Of a DNA stretch of 64,000 nt, positions 1 to 11,745 are shown piece by piece. The stretch's first letter is position 1. Every line of letters starts with the position of its first letter. The notes beneath the pieces were generated by a model, which saw nothing but the letters and a program-made list of their open reading frames with translations, made no database searches and had not been told where the DNA came from. The DNA comes from Prunella strophiata (taxonomy: Eukaryota > Chordata > Aves > Passeriformes > Prunellidae), in the NCBI GenBank assembly GCA_036583965.1, contig JAZBQD010000013.1, positions 11,034,763 to 11,098,762 of the forward strand, in the 5' to 3' direction. A program made the translations under genes and the position numbers.

Positions 1-2756
1 TTCTGCCGGATCGAGTCACTGAACTGACTCGCCCCGTGGCTGCACCAAGGCCAGACCTGATGCAGGAAAAGTGAGGGATGCACATGCAAGAGAAAGGGAA
101 CGGGCCCTTTCAGCAGCAGCCTGTTATTACCCCTAATTAGAGGTAATGTCAACCCGTTCTCTGGATCATTTATGCATGAACACAATCGGAAGCAGGTGGC
201 AGAAGTCCAAGTTTCTTTCCAGAAAGCCCTGAGAAATCTGTACACTGTCACAAGGATACTCACAGTTCTTTTTTTTCTGCTAAAAATGTACTTCTGTATT
301 TTCTGTAGGAGGCTGAATAGGTTCTCTGAGTACCCTGTGATTAATGTGATCCGGTGCTGAGCACACCGAGGTGCTGCCCTCGGCAGAGCAGCTTTGCTAA
401 AACGGATCTCCAGCTTCACATGCAAATCAGCACTTCCATTTGTTCCTGTTCCTGCACCCAACCCGAATCAAGCCACCACAAAGTGGAAGTCATGGTAGAT
501 CTGCATTAAAAACAACACATTTGAACTTGCAAAAGGCAAATACAGGTTTGCCAGCAGTCCCAGGGAGGTTAAGGGAAACATCTTTGCAAATCTCATTTAG
601 AGTAGGGCTTAACATTTAGTTGATGGAATTTCTGCAGGGGAAAGATTTTGATCTACCATGTCTAAAAAAAATTGTATTTCAGCTTCCTTCATAAAACAGA
701 GAAATACTTAAACATCTCATCTTCCATCCTAACACAAGATAAAGTATAGAATGGTAGCTCTTACAGGATAAATAGTATTTTCAAAAAATGTTTTGAGATT
801 AGTCCAGTTCATCCTGTGCAATGGGAACTGACTGTTTTAAAGCTCAGTGGGGTGAAATGATGCCATGTCTTTATAGAGCCTCCCCCAGCAGAGAACTTCA
901 GCTCTGGTTTCAGCATGAGCCCTGCAGTACAACATTAATTAAATGACAGCTCCCAGTTCCAAGCTAACGAGGTCAGGATCCAGCGCCTTGGCATGATTAG
1001 ATCTTAAATAATTTAAGCTACATTAACATTTAGCAAAAAAAAAAGTTCTAGTGTTTTTTTCAAGGAGTTCAGCCCAGCCCCTTTCCCAATAACCACCACT
1101 CCCTTTCCACAGGTGATGCTGTGGTTTTGACACTATATCACAGTGTCAGAAAAGCACAGCATTTTGATGTGTTTTGCCCATATTTTTGACTGTGGAGAAG
1201 GCCAGTCTTGTGTCAGCCCTGGGATGTCCCATCCAAGCACTGCCTGACGGAGCCCAGCTCTGGGCACTGCTGGAAAACTGTGCTATGATCTGCTCTGAGG
1301 GAAAACCAGCCCCAGCCCTCATCAGCCAGCACTAAGCATGGGAATTTAATATTGCTTCTAAATGTTTTTATCCTGTCTAATGCAGCTGTGGATACGGATA
1401 TTCTCATCATCCACAACCTACACATTCCCCCTCCCCTTTTTTTTCCCCCAGTTCTTTTAAGTTGGGATAGGTTTTTTGTTATTGACACACAGATTATTTC
1501 CATGGTATAATGAACTGTAGTTGAACAGGTATAGTTTCTGTCTTAAAACAAGCTTTAAAAAGTGTCTTCTATTTTTGGAGATCTATAGATAGAAACTGTG
1601 TTGTTTCTGAAACATTTACTTCCACACTTCCATAATGTGCTCTGATGTTTCCAGGTGTATGTGATGGATACAGTCTTGGTGGGTTTGCTTGATACACCAA
1701 GAATCTCAGATTGTCCATGTCCAAAAAAATATTTAGAAAAATGAGTTGATTTTCTTTTATGTCTCTGTTCTGTCTCTTTTGGTAGACTTTTGCAGCATGG
1801 ATGGATGATGTGTTTTTTGTCAGATGATTCTCTAGTAACATCCATTTATCTTGTATTCTGACCTCAATCCTACAGATGTACACATGTATTTAATTTTAAG
1901 ATTGAGTAATCTTGGCTGAAAGGTCGAGATATGTATATATCTCCTCAGGATTATGGATTAATAATGCACTTGCTCCAACAGACATCTGGAATCCACACTT
2001 CAATATATAGCCTATAAAACACTTCCATACCATAATAAAGTTCAATCATCTGCAAACAGGGAGATGTTAGAGAAAGATTACATGATTTTTCAAGATTCTG
2101 CAAACAGGTCTTGGCAGAATCAGAAGGAGAAGCTCCCTGCCTTAAATCCTGTTAGAACTCTGTCCTCTCCTGCCTTTATCCATGGATCATTAAAATAGGG
2201 ATTGTTCCAAAGAAATCAACGGCAAGGCCTGCAAAGTTGAATTTTAATGTGTTTTAAATTTTGCATTAACACTTAATATATTTCATACAATACCTAGGAT
2301 GCTTAACTGATTGCAAAAAGCAAACCAGAGGAGCACTGCCAAAGCCATCAGCCCCGACCCTGGTTTGGGTATCCTTTGATGTTCCCTTTCTTGGGGGATG
2401 TGGAGGGGAAGTAAAGGATGTCACTTCAGAGAGGAGCCACGCTGTGGAACCTGGGGGCTGTTCAAAACCTGCACTCTGACCCTGCTATTGCAATCAGATG
2501 GTCCCAATACTTGCTCAGCATCAATTTAGAGTAGATGTTAGGGGGTGTTGCAGAAATGAGACCCGCCGATAGTTTTAGGAACTGCAGGATCTCCATCCTG
2601 TAGATTTTTTTGTATCAGCAGCTACTTTATAGCATTTTTTTCTTCTTTTTCATGCGATTTCTAACTACCTGTTGTACATGCATATTGCAAAAGCTATTTT
2701 GGTTTATTTAACACCCGTTTAACACTATTTACAACACATTCCAGATTTTATGGCCG
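1..2756. other. Upstream flank, no gene recognised
   Basis: AT-rich sequence before the CpG island. Open frames on either strand are short, lack recognisable protein motifs and are not joined by convincing splice signals. In mammals the neighbour on this side of KDM2B is, as I recall, ORAI1, but no ORAI1 coding sequence is visible. I looked for the longer human KDM2B first coding exon (VIYTKCFEFE-type residues) and did not find it; it may lie further upstream or be absent. Confidence 0.6.
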
Positions 2757-3041
2757 GTTCTCATAGGGCACGTGGGTGCAGCGCCGGGAGCGGTGCCGGC
2801 ACCAGCCGGGTGCGCGTTCCGCGCCGAGCTGCACCGCACGTGTGGCAGAGGCACGGAGCGAAGCCACCACCACAATAACCCCAAGTCCGTGTATTTTAAG
2901 ATTATTTTCAAGTGTTTGCTGCATTAATTCGCCACTCCTCACCCCGGCTTTACGCCGTTGGTGTCGGGCATACTGGCGGAGCTCAAATTACCCACGGTTA
3001 AGCAGCACCGCTCAACTCTTCGGGCACATCCCGGGGGCTGC

Positions 3042-3495
3042 GGTACCAACCCAGGGACCGTCCGCGCCTTTGTGGGGCCCCGTCCCCGTCCCCCCGCTGC
3101 CGCTCAGCGCCTGCGTGCCGCGCACTCGTGACCGAACACCGCACGGCGGGGCCGGCGGCCAGCACAGCGCCGGTACCGCCCCGGTACCCCGGCCAGCAGA
3201 GCGCCCGTACCGCTCCGGTATCCCACCCAGCCTCCCATCCCGGCCGGCCCAGCGCCGGTGCCTGCCCCCGGTACCAGACCCCTGCTAGGACCCCCCATTA
3301 CCCGACCACCACATGCGCCGGTACCGTCCCCGTTATCCACCATCCAAGCCCCCCAATTCCCCGCCCATTCCAGCGCCGTTAGCCAGCCTCGGTACCCACC
3401 CGGGCATTCCCCCCATGCCTGGCCAGCCCAGCCCCGGTGCTGTGCCGTGCCCCCGGACATCAACCCCGCCCGCCCCGGCCAGCCCAGCCGGTACC
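3042..3495. repeat. GGTACC-rich degenerate repeat in promoter island
   Basis: The palindrome GGTACC occurs exactly seven times, starting at 3042, 3172, 3183, 3270, 3320, 3391 and 3490. Near-matches such as CGTACC and GGTATCC lie between them. The surroundings are C-rich with recurring CCGGCCAGC and CAGCGCCGGT. This looks like a decayed GC-rich minisatellite. Long open frames cross it on both strands (for example 3104-3697 on the minus strand), but their Pro/Gly/Arg/Ala composition is what base bias alone would give, so they are not called as genes. Confidence 0.65.
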
Positions 3496-3723
3496 GCGCC
3501 GTGTCCCCGGTCCGCCCCCCCGCCATCCCCCCGGCCCCGCCGCTGTTTACGTTCCGGGCACTGCGACGCCTGCGCCCCGCTCCGCACGCAGCGCCTGAAC
3601 ATGGTTCCTTAGGACTTTGCAAAAGGCATCGCCGCCGCCCCCCTCCCCTTCCCTCCCCCTTTCTCCCCCCCCCCCAAAAAAAAAAGTCCTGGTGCAAAAT
3701 TGCAAAACTTTAGAGAGCCCTGG

Positions 3724-3789
3724 ATGGCTTTTGTTTTGCCTCCTCCCCATTTGGGCCAAATATGCAGGACAGGAACTGTTGACAAATAA
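3724..3789 (+). promoter_or_regulatory. Candidate upstream ORF in KDM2B 5'UTR (21 codons)
   Basis: ATG at 3724 opens a 21-residue frame ending at TAA 3787-3789, 21 bases before the main ATG. A second short frame, ATG 3762 to TGA 3780-3782, overlaps it. The 3724 ATG has T at -3 and G at +4, a weak-to-moderate context, so leaky scanning is expected. Both matter only if transcription starts upstream of 3724, which cannot be read from the sequence. Confidence 0.4.
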
Positions 3790-3810
3790 GTGATGAAACT
3801 CTCAAAAAAA

Positions 3811-3843
3811 ATGGAGGCAAAGAAAGACTCTGGAAGAAGATTG
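3811..3843 (+). CDS. KDM2B: KDM2B coding exon 1 (short N-terminus)
   Basis: Encodes MEAKKDSGRRL (residues 1-11), one change from the short human isoform start MEAEKDSGRRL as I recall it. The ATG has A at -3 and G at +4, a strong context. A second in-frame ATG 18 bases upstream (3793) would add MKLSKK; a TAA at 3787 closes that frame. I chose 3811 for its better context and match to the human start. The donor GTGTGT at 3844 is imperfect but leaves phase 0, as exon 2 requires. Reading on past the donor meets a stop near 3898. The exon lies in an AT-rich gap between GC-rich blocks. Confidence 0.85.
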
Positions 3844-4968
3844 GTGTGTAGCTGGCTTCGGTCTCTTTCCTATTCGTGCCTTTTAATTGATTTTGCTTAA
3901 TTATTTGCAAAGGGAGAAATGCATGTGGGACGTAGGCAGCGGAGCGACTTAGTTTGCAAGAGCGCGGCTGAGGCAGCGGGGAAGGGGCGGAATGGAACCG
4001 AGGGACGGGCAGGGTGGGACGATCATGGATTATTTTTTCCGGTGCGTGCGGGTTTGCGCTGATCTACCGCGCGTGTCCGCGGGGCTGCGGGGCGGGTTCG
4101 CAGGGCGAGAGCCGCCGGGAGAGGGGCAGAGCCGCCGGCGGCAACCGGTGCACCGGGCTCCCCCCGCTCCTCCGGGGACCTACCTTGTGCGCGGCCGGTC
4201 CCCGCCGCCTCCAGCCCCGTCTCCGCGCCCGCCGCAGCTTCCCCGGGGCAGCGGCACCGGCCTCCGCCGGGCCTACCCCACATCCCCCCGCATTGAGCTC
4301 GTTGCTGCCCCTCGGCCGCGGACCCCCGCGCTTTCGGCGTTGTCGAGCGTGCGGGGCGGCGGGGGGAGCGCGCGGGGGCTGCGCATCCATCGCGGCGTTA
4401 CATAAAGCGATCTGGTTTTTAAATCGCCGCTTCCGGTGTGACTATGGAAACACTCGGATTATGTAAATACCGAAACCTGGATGCTGGGCATCAGATGCGA
4501 AGATTCGCCCCCCTTCCCTTCACCGGGGAATTAGCTCGTGTTCACGTACAATAATAATAATAATAATAATAATTAAAAGAATGATCCGGTCGTTAACGAG
4601 CGTTTACCGCCGTTCAAGGGCTTTTACGGGATTGCAAAACGCTTCGGTGCTGTAGCTTGTGAATTGCCGGCGAGTTACGTGTCCCCCGCTCGCTTTCCAG
4701 CGCCAGCCCCTGATCAGCAGCCCAAGTTTGAGTTTTCCTGAAGCCAAGCACCTGTTATTCCTGCCGAGTTCCGTGTCACGGGATGGAAAAGGTGCATGCA
4801 GCGGGGTTGGAGCTTGTTTGGGTTCAGGTTTTGTTCAGTTTGTACCTTGCCATCTTAATTATTTTCCCCAGAATGTGTTTATCAAACGTTGTGCACGATC
4901 CATGTGCTTTCCTCGATTTTTCCTTTTCCGGACAATGTGTTTTATTTTGGTTTTTGTGTCTTTTCTAG
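3844..4968 (+). other. KDM2B intron 1
   Basis: 1125 bases. The first half is CpG island (about 3925-4450). An AAT-type trinucleotide repeat occupies 4551-4573. The 3' end has a good pyrimidine tract and acceptor (TTTTCTAG at 4961-4968). The open frames starting at 3992 and 4014 are GC-driven and lack a phase-compatible donor into exon 2. A separate frame, 3919-4041, ends at a GTGCGT donor and would splice in frame to exon 2; it is discussed as a finding. Confidence 0.8.
4551..4573. repeat. AAT trinucleotide microsatellite
   Basis: About 7.5 uninterrupted copies of a TAA/AAT unit in intron 1. Such runs are often length-polymorphic between individuals. No function is implied. Confidence 0.95.
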
Positions 4969-5113
4969 CGCTGCATCGGCCGAAGGCGGTACGATGAGAA
5001 CGAGGACCTCTCGGACGTGGAGGAAATTGTCAGCATCAGGAGTTTCAATTTGGAAGAGAAATTAAAGAGTAAAATGTACCACGGGGATTTCGTGCATGCC
5101 ATGGACGGCAAAG
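4969..5113 (+). CDS. KDM2B: KDM2B coding exon 2
   Basis: Residues 12-59 plus the first base of codon 60. It begins [13 protein letters not shown] and continues with the acidic [14 protein letters not shown] segment, then [20 protein letters not shown]. This is the common start of the KDM2B catalytic half, where human reads [12 protein letters not shown]. It is flanked by TTTTCTAG and the donor GTAACA. Charged and helical in character, it leads into the JmjN-like region before the JmjC domain. The exon sits within the CpG island. Confidence 0.95.
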
Positions 5114-8100
5114 GTAACACTGCCGGCCCGGGGCTGTCCGGCCGCGCTCGCCGCCGCCTCCACGTGCGGCTCCGCTCCGGCTTCGGATTTCGCGCCCGCG
5201 CCCCTGCCCGGGGATCCGGTGACGCCGCCGGCCCGAGGGGAGCCGGGGGGCGGCCGCTGGGGGGGCCCTGCAGCCCGGCCCGGCCCGGGGGGGCTGCCCC
5301 GGCCCGTCCCCCCGCACCCGGAGAGCGGCTTTTGCCCCGGCACGGTGCTGGGATGAGCGCGGTGATCCATGGCAGCGCCCAGCGCTCCCCCCGCCGTGCC
5401 CCGCCACCGTGACCCCAGCGCAGCAGCACCGGGCTGGTCAGGAATTAGGTCCTGGCACGGGAGAGGCCGAAATCCCAGCCCCCACTTAGCCAGAGGTGAT
5501 TCCTGCTCCCCCTCCGCCCTCTCTTGAATCCGGGACCCTTTTTGCGAGAGGGTGCGATTGATGAGCCTGTTCGCCAGGCTCGGAGTCTTTAAAGTCAATA
5601 ACTTCTTTGTGTGTCTATCATATATTAAATTACAGCGCTCCCCTCCCCAAAGTTACTCGCTTTGCTTAGGTGACTCGAATTCCGGAGCGGTAAGCAGAGC
5701 CAGACAGCCCAGCTCTGCCGCACGCTGCCTGGCAGGAAGGGAAACGGGAGAGGTTTGCCCGGGAATCCAGCGGGCCCGGGGGGTTGCAGGTCACCTTTAT
5801 TTACCGCTGTGCTGTTGACACGGATCCCTAATCCCAGATGGCTATCACCAAAACTCGGCCTGACTGAGGATGCCTGTTTAGGATGGCTTTCTCAGGAAAG
5901 AAGTTTTGGCTGTAATCCTCCTGAAATTGCTCTAGCTGTGTGGAGCCACTAATCGAGTTTAGAAAATTTCCTTTTCTCCCCTAGGCTTAGTTTTGCATGA
6001 GTATTTTAAGCTCCTTCTAGAAAAGTTGATGTGGTGGAGAAATTAAATACCTATCTTACTTAGGAAGGTATTTGTTTAGGAGATAAGCTCAACCCTGACC
6101 CCTCTTCCTCCAAACAAAACACAAGCAACTATTTTTTAGCTGGAAAATGTTAATTAATTTTCCAGAAAATGATTGCATTTGACCCTCAGCTTCCAAACAC
6201 TCCAATGGTTGCCACTGCTCCATGCTAAGGATAGTACAATCCACATCTTCCCTGGCTTGGCAGCTCCAAAATCTCTGGGCAGCTCTCTCCTTTCCAGGGA
6301 ACTTGAAAATAAATGAGTGTCTTTTGTTATTTTGTTGTGGTCTGTGTCGGCTTTGTTCAACCCCACAAGGGATTTAAATGCTTTGTTGGGGCATTAGGAA
6401 GAAAGGATCTGCCTTGCTATTTGCTCTGGTTTTATTTTTACTATTGGTTTACTTTTTTCCTCTATAAACCTAAGAGTTGAATTGAATCTGGGCGAAACAA
6501 TGACAGTAGTATGTAAGAATAAAACTATTTATATGTGAACACATGGAATTAGTTGAGCAATATTTTTTTTTCTTGCCCATGTCCTTGTTTTTATTTTTAA
6601 TGATAACTCATCTTGAAGTGGTGTGACTTTTGGCTTGAATGCAGTTTGTCATAGCTACTTGTTCTCTAGTCTGCAAGGCTACATTGCTGCCTCTGCTTCT
6701 TCCACCAATATTACTCCTGATGTTTGTTGACTTCCTGACTTGGATCAGTGTCTGTAAAAAGTCTCTGAGGTTTATTTATTTGCTTACCAAAAGGCAATAG
6801 CTTTAATGGGGATGCCTATGGGGAAGAATGACTTACTTAGCACAGAAATATTTACTTGTTAACCCTAGTTAAACGGAGTGTTCATTACACTTACTTTGAC
6901 ACTAGTGGCAATAAAGTTTCTGTAGTTTTAATGTTTCTGTAAATGGATAATTACAGTGCTCTGATTTGGTAACTCTTAAGTAGGAACATTACATCCCTAC
7001 TTGTCATAATTACTAACTGAATACAACAAAGAAAAAGTAAAAATAGAGGGCAGTACATGTGCAGGCATGGAGTTTGGCCTCTGGCTCCCCTCTTGCTTTC
7101 AGTGTGGGTTTTAGAGCAGAGAAACAGGAACAGAAGCTCAGGCTGAGGTGCTTGTGCTGGCCCAGGAAGCGTGGACAGCTGGAAGGATCTTGGAGTGAAA
7201 CTGCTCGTGTGTGCCTGGTAAACTGCAGGGAGTGGGCTCTGGGTTTGGCAGTGCAGGGCATTTTGTAGTGCTGAACAGTCAAGCAACTCTTTCCATTTCA
7301 AGGCAGTGTATGGAAAGGCTTTATAAAAGTCATTTTTTTCCTGTAAAATGGGGGAATAGCAGAGCCATAGAAACAGTCCATGACTGCTGCAGGAATTCCT
7401 CTGCTTTCTGTGGCAGAAGGCTCCAAACTGAGAGTGGGGTTTTGTAGCCATGGCTCACCCAAATCGCTGCCTTGTAACTTCCTCCTAATCCCCAAATCAC
7501 TGCTATTGTGTCAGACCATGCATAGAGAAATCCCCAGGAAAGGCCAGTCCTGTGTAATCCTCAGAGAGGAGCAACAAGGTAATTCTGGCCAGTGTTAACA
7601 TGACAAATTTATGTTTAATTTTCACTTTGATTGTGTATTATACTGTGACTCCCCACAATTCATTTTTCACAGACTTTCTAAGTGCTAGGATCTGTATCAA
7701 ATCTGACTATCAGCTCCTGGAGTTACATTGCTGATTAATTAAAATAAAAGTTGTTCTGTTGAAACCAAGAGTAACCCCCACATAAAAAGAATGATGTGTT
7801 CATGGAATCAGAACTCTCTGCTAGAACCAGATAATGCTCACAAGAAAACATATATTTATCTAAGTAGAAATGTGTAACTTAGAAAATCTAAACTTACACA
7901 TACATTTTAAACTACACATTTGCCTAAAAAATACCAGACTGATTTGCAGTATTTGGTCAGGATTATCTTTTAACTGTTGATTTGGTATTTCATTACAGCC
8001 TGGGTGTTTCAACACAGACCTTAATTGACAAACTGACTGGCTTCTGTTTTATGTGCATCAGTGAACAGGAAAAATAGGGAGCAGCTGGGACAGCATTGTC

Positions 8101-8275
8101 TGTCACTGGGTTTCCGGTTTGGATCTAAAATATGCATTCTCATTCTGTTTCTCTTTAGGTGATAGGGAGTTCTTTGGTGAGAAAAGGGAAATGGGGAGAG
8201 TCTGAGAAAATGTAACTGTGAGGTGCCAACACCATTGTAATTGCTTTTGGATGTTGTTCTTATTCATTTCCACAG
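5114..8275 (+). other. KDM2B intron 2
   Basis: 3162 bases. The first 450 are the tail of the promoter island; the rest is unique AT-richer DNA. A short stretch near 7330-7360 (TGTAAAATGGGGGAATAG) faintly resembles the end of a MIR element but is too short to call. Nothing else is recognised. The open frame on the minus strand at 6951-7451 has no recognisable protein content. Confidence 0.7.
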
Positions 8276-8354
8276 ATTTTACTTTTGAGTATGTGCAAAG
8301 AGAAGCTCTCAGGGTTCCCCTCATCTTCAGAAATAAGGATGGACTGGGAATTAA
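8276..8354 (+). CDS. KDM2B: KDM2B coding exon 3
   Basis: 79 bases encoding residues 60-85 plus two bases of codon 86: [18 protein letters not shown] followed by RNKDGLGI. It completes the G|AT aspartate codon begun in exon 2. The acceptor is TTTCCACAG and the donor a consensus GTAAGT. The segment is the strongly conserved stretch before the DPDFTV motif in KDM2 proteins. Confidence 0.95.
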
Positions 8355-8484
8355 GTAAGTTACAACCAAATTTTGGTGATTAATAAATGCTTTTATAAAA
8401 TAACCATTATGCTTTCTACTTGTATCTGATATTTCTTTTGATGATCTCAAAATGGATTGCAATTAGTAAGACTGTCAGCACCCT

Positions 8485-8640
8485 TGAGAGGAGGAATTAT
8501 TATTTTCCGCTTATAAACAAGCAGATAATGAAGTCTATAAAAGTTAAGTGCATACAGCATAGTACTACACAGTCAAAAATATGTCAGCAGTGAAAGTTAG
8601 GAATGAAATCCAAAGGTTTTTGCACCCAATCCATGCTGTA
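8485..8640 (-). repeat. Ancient MIR/CORE-SINE-like remnant
   Basis: The order of motifs follows a reverse-oriented MIR: an ATTATTATTTTCC block, then ACAAGCAGATAATGAAG, then AAAGTTAAGTGCATA, then ACACAGT, then a degraded GCAGTGAAAG-TTAGGAATGAAATCC segment. Divergence is high. The family call rests on recalled consensus, so an L2/CR1-type tail is an alternative. Confidence 0.5.
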
Positions 8641-11639
8641 ATGACAGAACAAACTCCCTTTAATTTTTGACTTCTCAATTCTTTCATTCATTGCAGGTGG
8701 AATTCTAATGATGCCTGTCATTTTCCATTATAATTATGTCTCTTCAGAATGTTACAGCTTTGTAAATATTTAATAATGTCTAGTTAAATATGGGATTACT
8801 GGAGCCTTTTTGAGGTTGCATTTTGTTAATATCCAGTATAAAGGATTTGGTATTTTAATAAGAGAATCCTGTAACTTTGTGAAAGTGACAGTGTCTTAAA
8901 GAGAAGTATTAAAAGCATTATCAGTCTTTAATTCATAGTTTAGATGAATGTTCCTTGATACTTTTGGAAATTAGGATCATGTAACTGACTATTGCTGAAA
9001 GAAAGAAAGAAAAATACTTTTTTGAAAGCATCATTACTTTGCTCAGTTTCACTTTAGTTTCCAGCTGTGGAACACCTCCCAGTTTAGGGGACCAAAGAGT
9101 CCCAATTGTTGATTAAAAGGAATCAAGCCACCCCAGTATAATTTAAAGAGAGAAAGAGACAAAGCAGAGTGTGGGGTATTTGACAACCATGTGTCCTTTT
9201 ACTATAAGAGCAAACGAGCTGCTGCGATGCTTCTGGTGATGTGGTAAAATAGTTTTATATGTTGAACTCAGAACAAGAAGTGCTCAGTAGGCTCTCTCTG
9301 TATGAGTTGGTTTTAAACTGCTGCTCCTAAGGGGCAAGTGGTAAAAGCTTCAAGAATTTCTTCCTGAAGAAGCCTTGAGCTGTTCAGTGAGGCTGGGGAG
9401 TGTTCAGGAGCCAGAGCAGCACCTTCCCAGCATCCAGATCCTCCTCCTGTGGTTGGGGAAGTTCACAGGAAATTCCCCTCAGTTCAAGAAGCAAACTGGG
9501 AAGATGTTTCAGCTCCTGCTGCTGTGTCAGTGGTACCAGTTCAGTTCATGCTCCAGGGTGAAGAAGTGTGGAAATGAGAACTCATCCTGCAGACACAAAT
9601 ATTCCTAAGCTTCAGATCACAGGACTGTGAACATCATGATGTGGTGGATTGGGTGATCCAGATATATGTAGGGTGACTTTTGAGATGCAGTGGTCCACAA
9701 AATACGGGATATAAGATGATTTTTTTACTTCTGACGTTTTGAATATCTGCTGATACAAGCTTCCACTTCTGCTTGTGCTGAGCACTCAGCCTGCATGTCT
9801 GTGCCTGGCAGACGTACAGAGCTGAACAGTTTGGTTACTGTGCTTGGAGGTACTCTGAAATGGCAAGGAATGAGAGGAATGAGGAAAAATCCTTACAATG
9901 AAACTCTGAAAATTGCTTTCCTCTGTACTTCTGACCATCATGAGCTGCTACTTGTATGTCTGAAAGCAGGAAAGAGATCACCCCGCTGTGATCTCTTAGC
10001 AGAGCAGAAGCTGTTTCTCTTGGAGGGCTGTTTCCCAGGATTGTAACTCAGGAAGAGAATGCTCTTTGGAGAGGTGTTATCTCTTATCTGAGCAGCAGTC
10101 ATCTTGCATTGTTTTGCAGTTAATCAGATACCTGTGCTGGCCAGAGCTCATCCTCATTAGGATTTGAATAGGTTCTCTAGCAAATCTTTAAACATTTGCA
10201 AAAATGCACCCAGTGCAGATTGAGGTGTTTGCATTTCTGTTCTGGCTGAGGAAACCAGCAACACAATTTGTTTATTACAGACTGCTGAACATCTCCAATG
10301 CAGTCAGTCATATTTTGGAGTTAAATCACCCTGCTGTACTATTCTTCACCACCTTTTATGATATATGAAATCTTTAGAAGCATTCATGGTGGTTTTACAC
10401 AAGATACATTGTCTGAAAATTGCATAACATCAAGGGAAAAACATTTCTGTGCAGTTTTTGCATTGCTGCTGTTCTGGATTTATAAACAGAAAACCAAATG
10501 ACTGATGACATTCAAGAAAACAGTTAGTTTGGGGATTTTTGCTATCATAGTTTGCAGGAAACCAGCCCGAATTGTGTAAGAGGGAGTGTGGCAGTTGATT
10601 TTCATTTTGATTTATATAAATATGAAAAAGATTGCCTATCTAAATGTTGGATGGTTCTGACACCAAATACAAGCAAGCTGTGTCATCTGCAGGCAAGCCT
10701 GGCATGTTCTTGTTGCCCACAAATGGTTCCTGTTTCCCCTATTTCTGACTTTCTAGTGCTTAGAAAGAAAAGATGAGCTCTGAATGAACCCTGAAGGTCA
10801 GTAGATTCAGGCTGTTTCATTCCAGAGAGGGAGTGAATTCCAAAGCTGTGAGGCCCTCACAGCCAAATGCAAAGATGTGAGGGTTGGCAGAGAACTAACA
10901 AAAGATACTGTCCAGCCTCTGCATCCCACCAGAGGAAGGTGATAAGGGCAAAAGAAAGTGGACAAAGAGAATTTGGCAAATAGCTCTCAAGATATGTAGA
11001 TGCCAGTAAATGCAGTTTTTAACTTTACCTTCCAGTGTTTTCCTAATAGTAAAAATTATTGTTCTGCATGTTTGCCCATGGGCTGGATTGTTCGAATTTT
11101 CAACTAAATAATGTCAAAAATCCAGAAGAAAATTATTTATCTTCAATGTGGGGCAGTACAAGAGGGGCAGAGCACTGAGCTGGCACGTCCCACTGGGCTG
11201 TTTTTCATTACAATTCCTTAGTCAGCTTTTGTGCAATGTGAAGTGTGAAATATTGTCAGTAAAATGAAGTCAATCACCCTTAAAACCTCACTACTGTTTT
11301 TATTTTCTTTTTCCATCCAGTTCCTATGCTGCAGAATTTTACTCTGTCCCTGACATGTAGAACTCACTTGCTGGACCAGGCTACTCTCTAATTACATTAT
11401 GCCCTAAAACATTGCCTGTGTTAGAAGTGATCCTGTAAATGCATCAACATCCCTGAACCAATTATGCTGCCATTTAATTTAGCCCTGAATTAGCCCAAAT
11501 TGAATTGAACAATTTCCCAACCCACCAAATACAGCTGGGATGTGTTCTGCCAGACAAGGAGGTTTGGAACAGTCATTAAAACAAAGGGGCTTTAATTTTT
11601 ATTTTTTTTTTTTAATATATTTTATTTCCAAGCCATGAT

Positions 11640-11745
11640 TCCAACCTGTGATGATGTGGCTTTGAGCAGGTTGTTTTACTGCTCTGTGCCTCAGTTTGGC
11701 AAGTGTGATAATGCTCATGTTGGGGAACAGACATGAGGCACCACA
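11640..11745 (+). repeat. Ancient MIR-like remnant
   Basis: Contains GATTCCAACCTGTG, then GGCTTTGAGCAGGTTGTTTTA, then CTCTGTGCCTCAGTTT and a GATAATG run. This is the forward order of the conserved MIR core and tail (CTCTGTGCCTCAGTTTCC in the recalled consensus). The copy is truncated and diverged. Confidence 0.65.

Larger units (their letters stand above)
2757..5560. promoter_or_regulatory. KDM2B promoter CpG island complex
   Basis: Dense CpG and G+C content starts abruptly near 2757 and decays after about 5560. There are three GC-rich blocks: roughly 2757-3640, 3925-4450 and 4960-5560. They are separated by more AT-rich DNA that includes the coding part of exon 1 (3811-3843) and an AAT repeat. 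The island contains the first two coding exons, as expected for the constitutive promoter of a broadly expressed chromatin regulator. No TATA box stands out, so dispersed initiation is likely. Because KDM2B protein itself binds unmethylated CpG, self-binding is plausible but is inference. Confidence 0.85.

Noticed and set aside
1..84. Open frame at the left edge (LPDRVTELTRPVAAPRPD-like) as an exon of an upstream gene
   Set aside because: Short, no recognisable family, ends at a TGA overlapping the putative donor GTGAGG. Cannot be supported.
3104..3697. Long open frames on both strands of the promoter island (up to about 197 codons)
   Set aside because: All frames of this stop-poor GC-rich sequence are open at once. 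Translations are Pro/Gly/Arg/Ala-rich with no domain, and there is no conserved splice partner.
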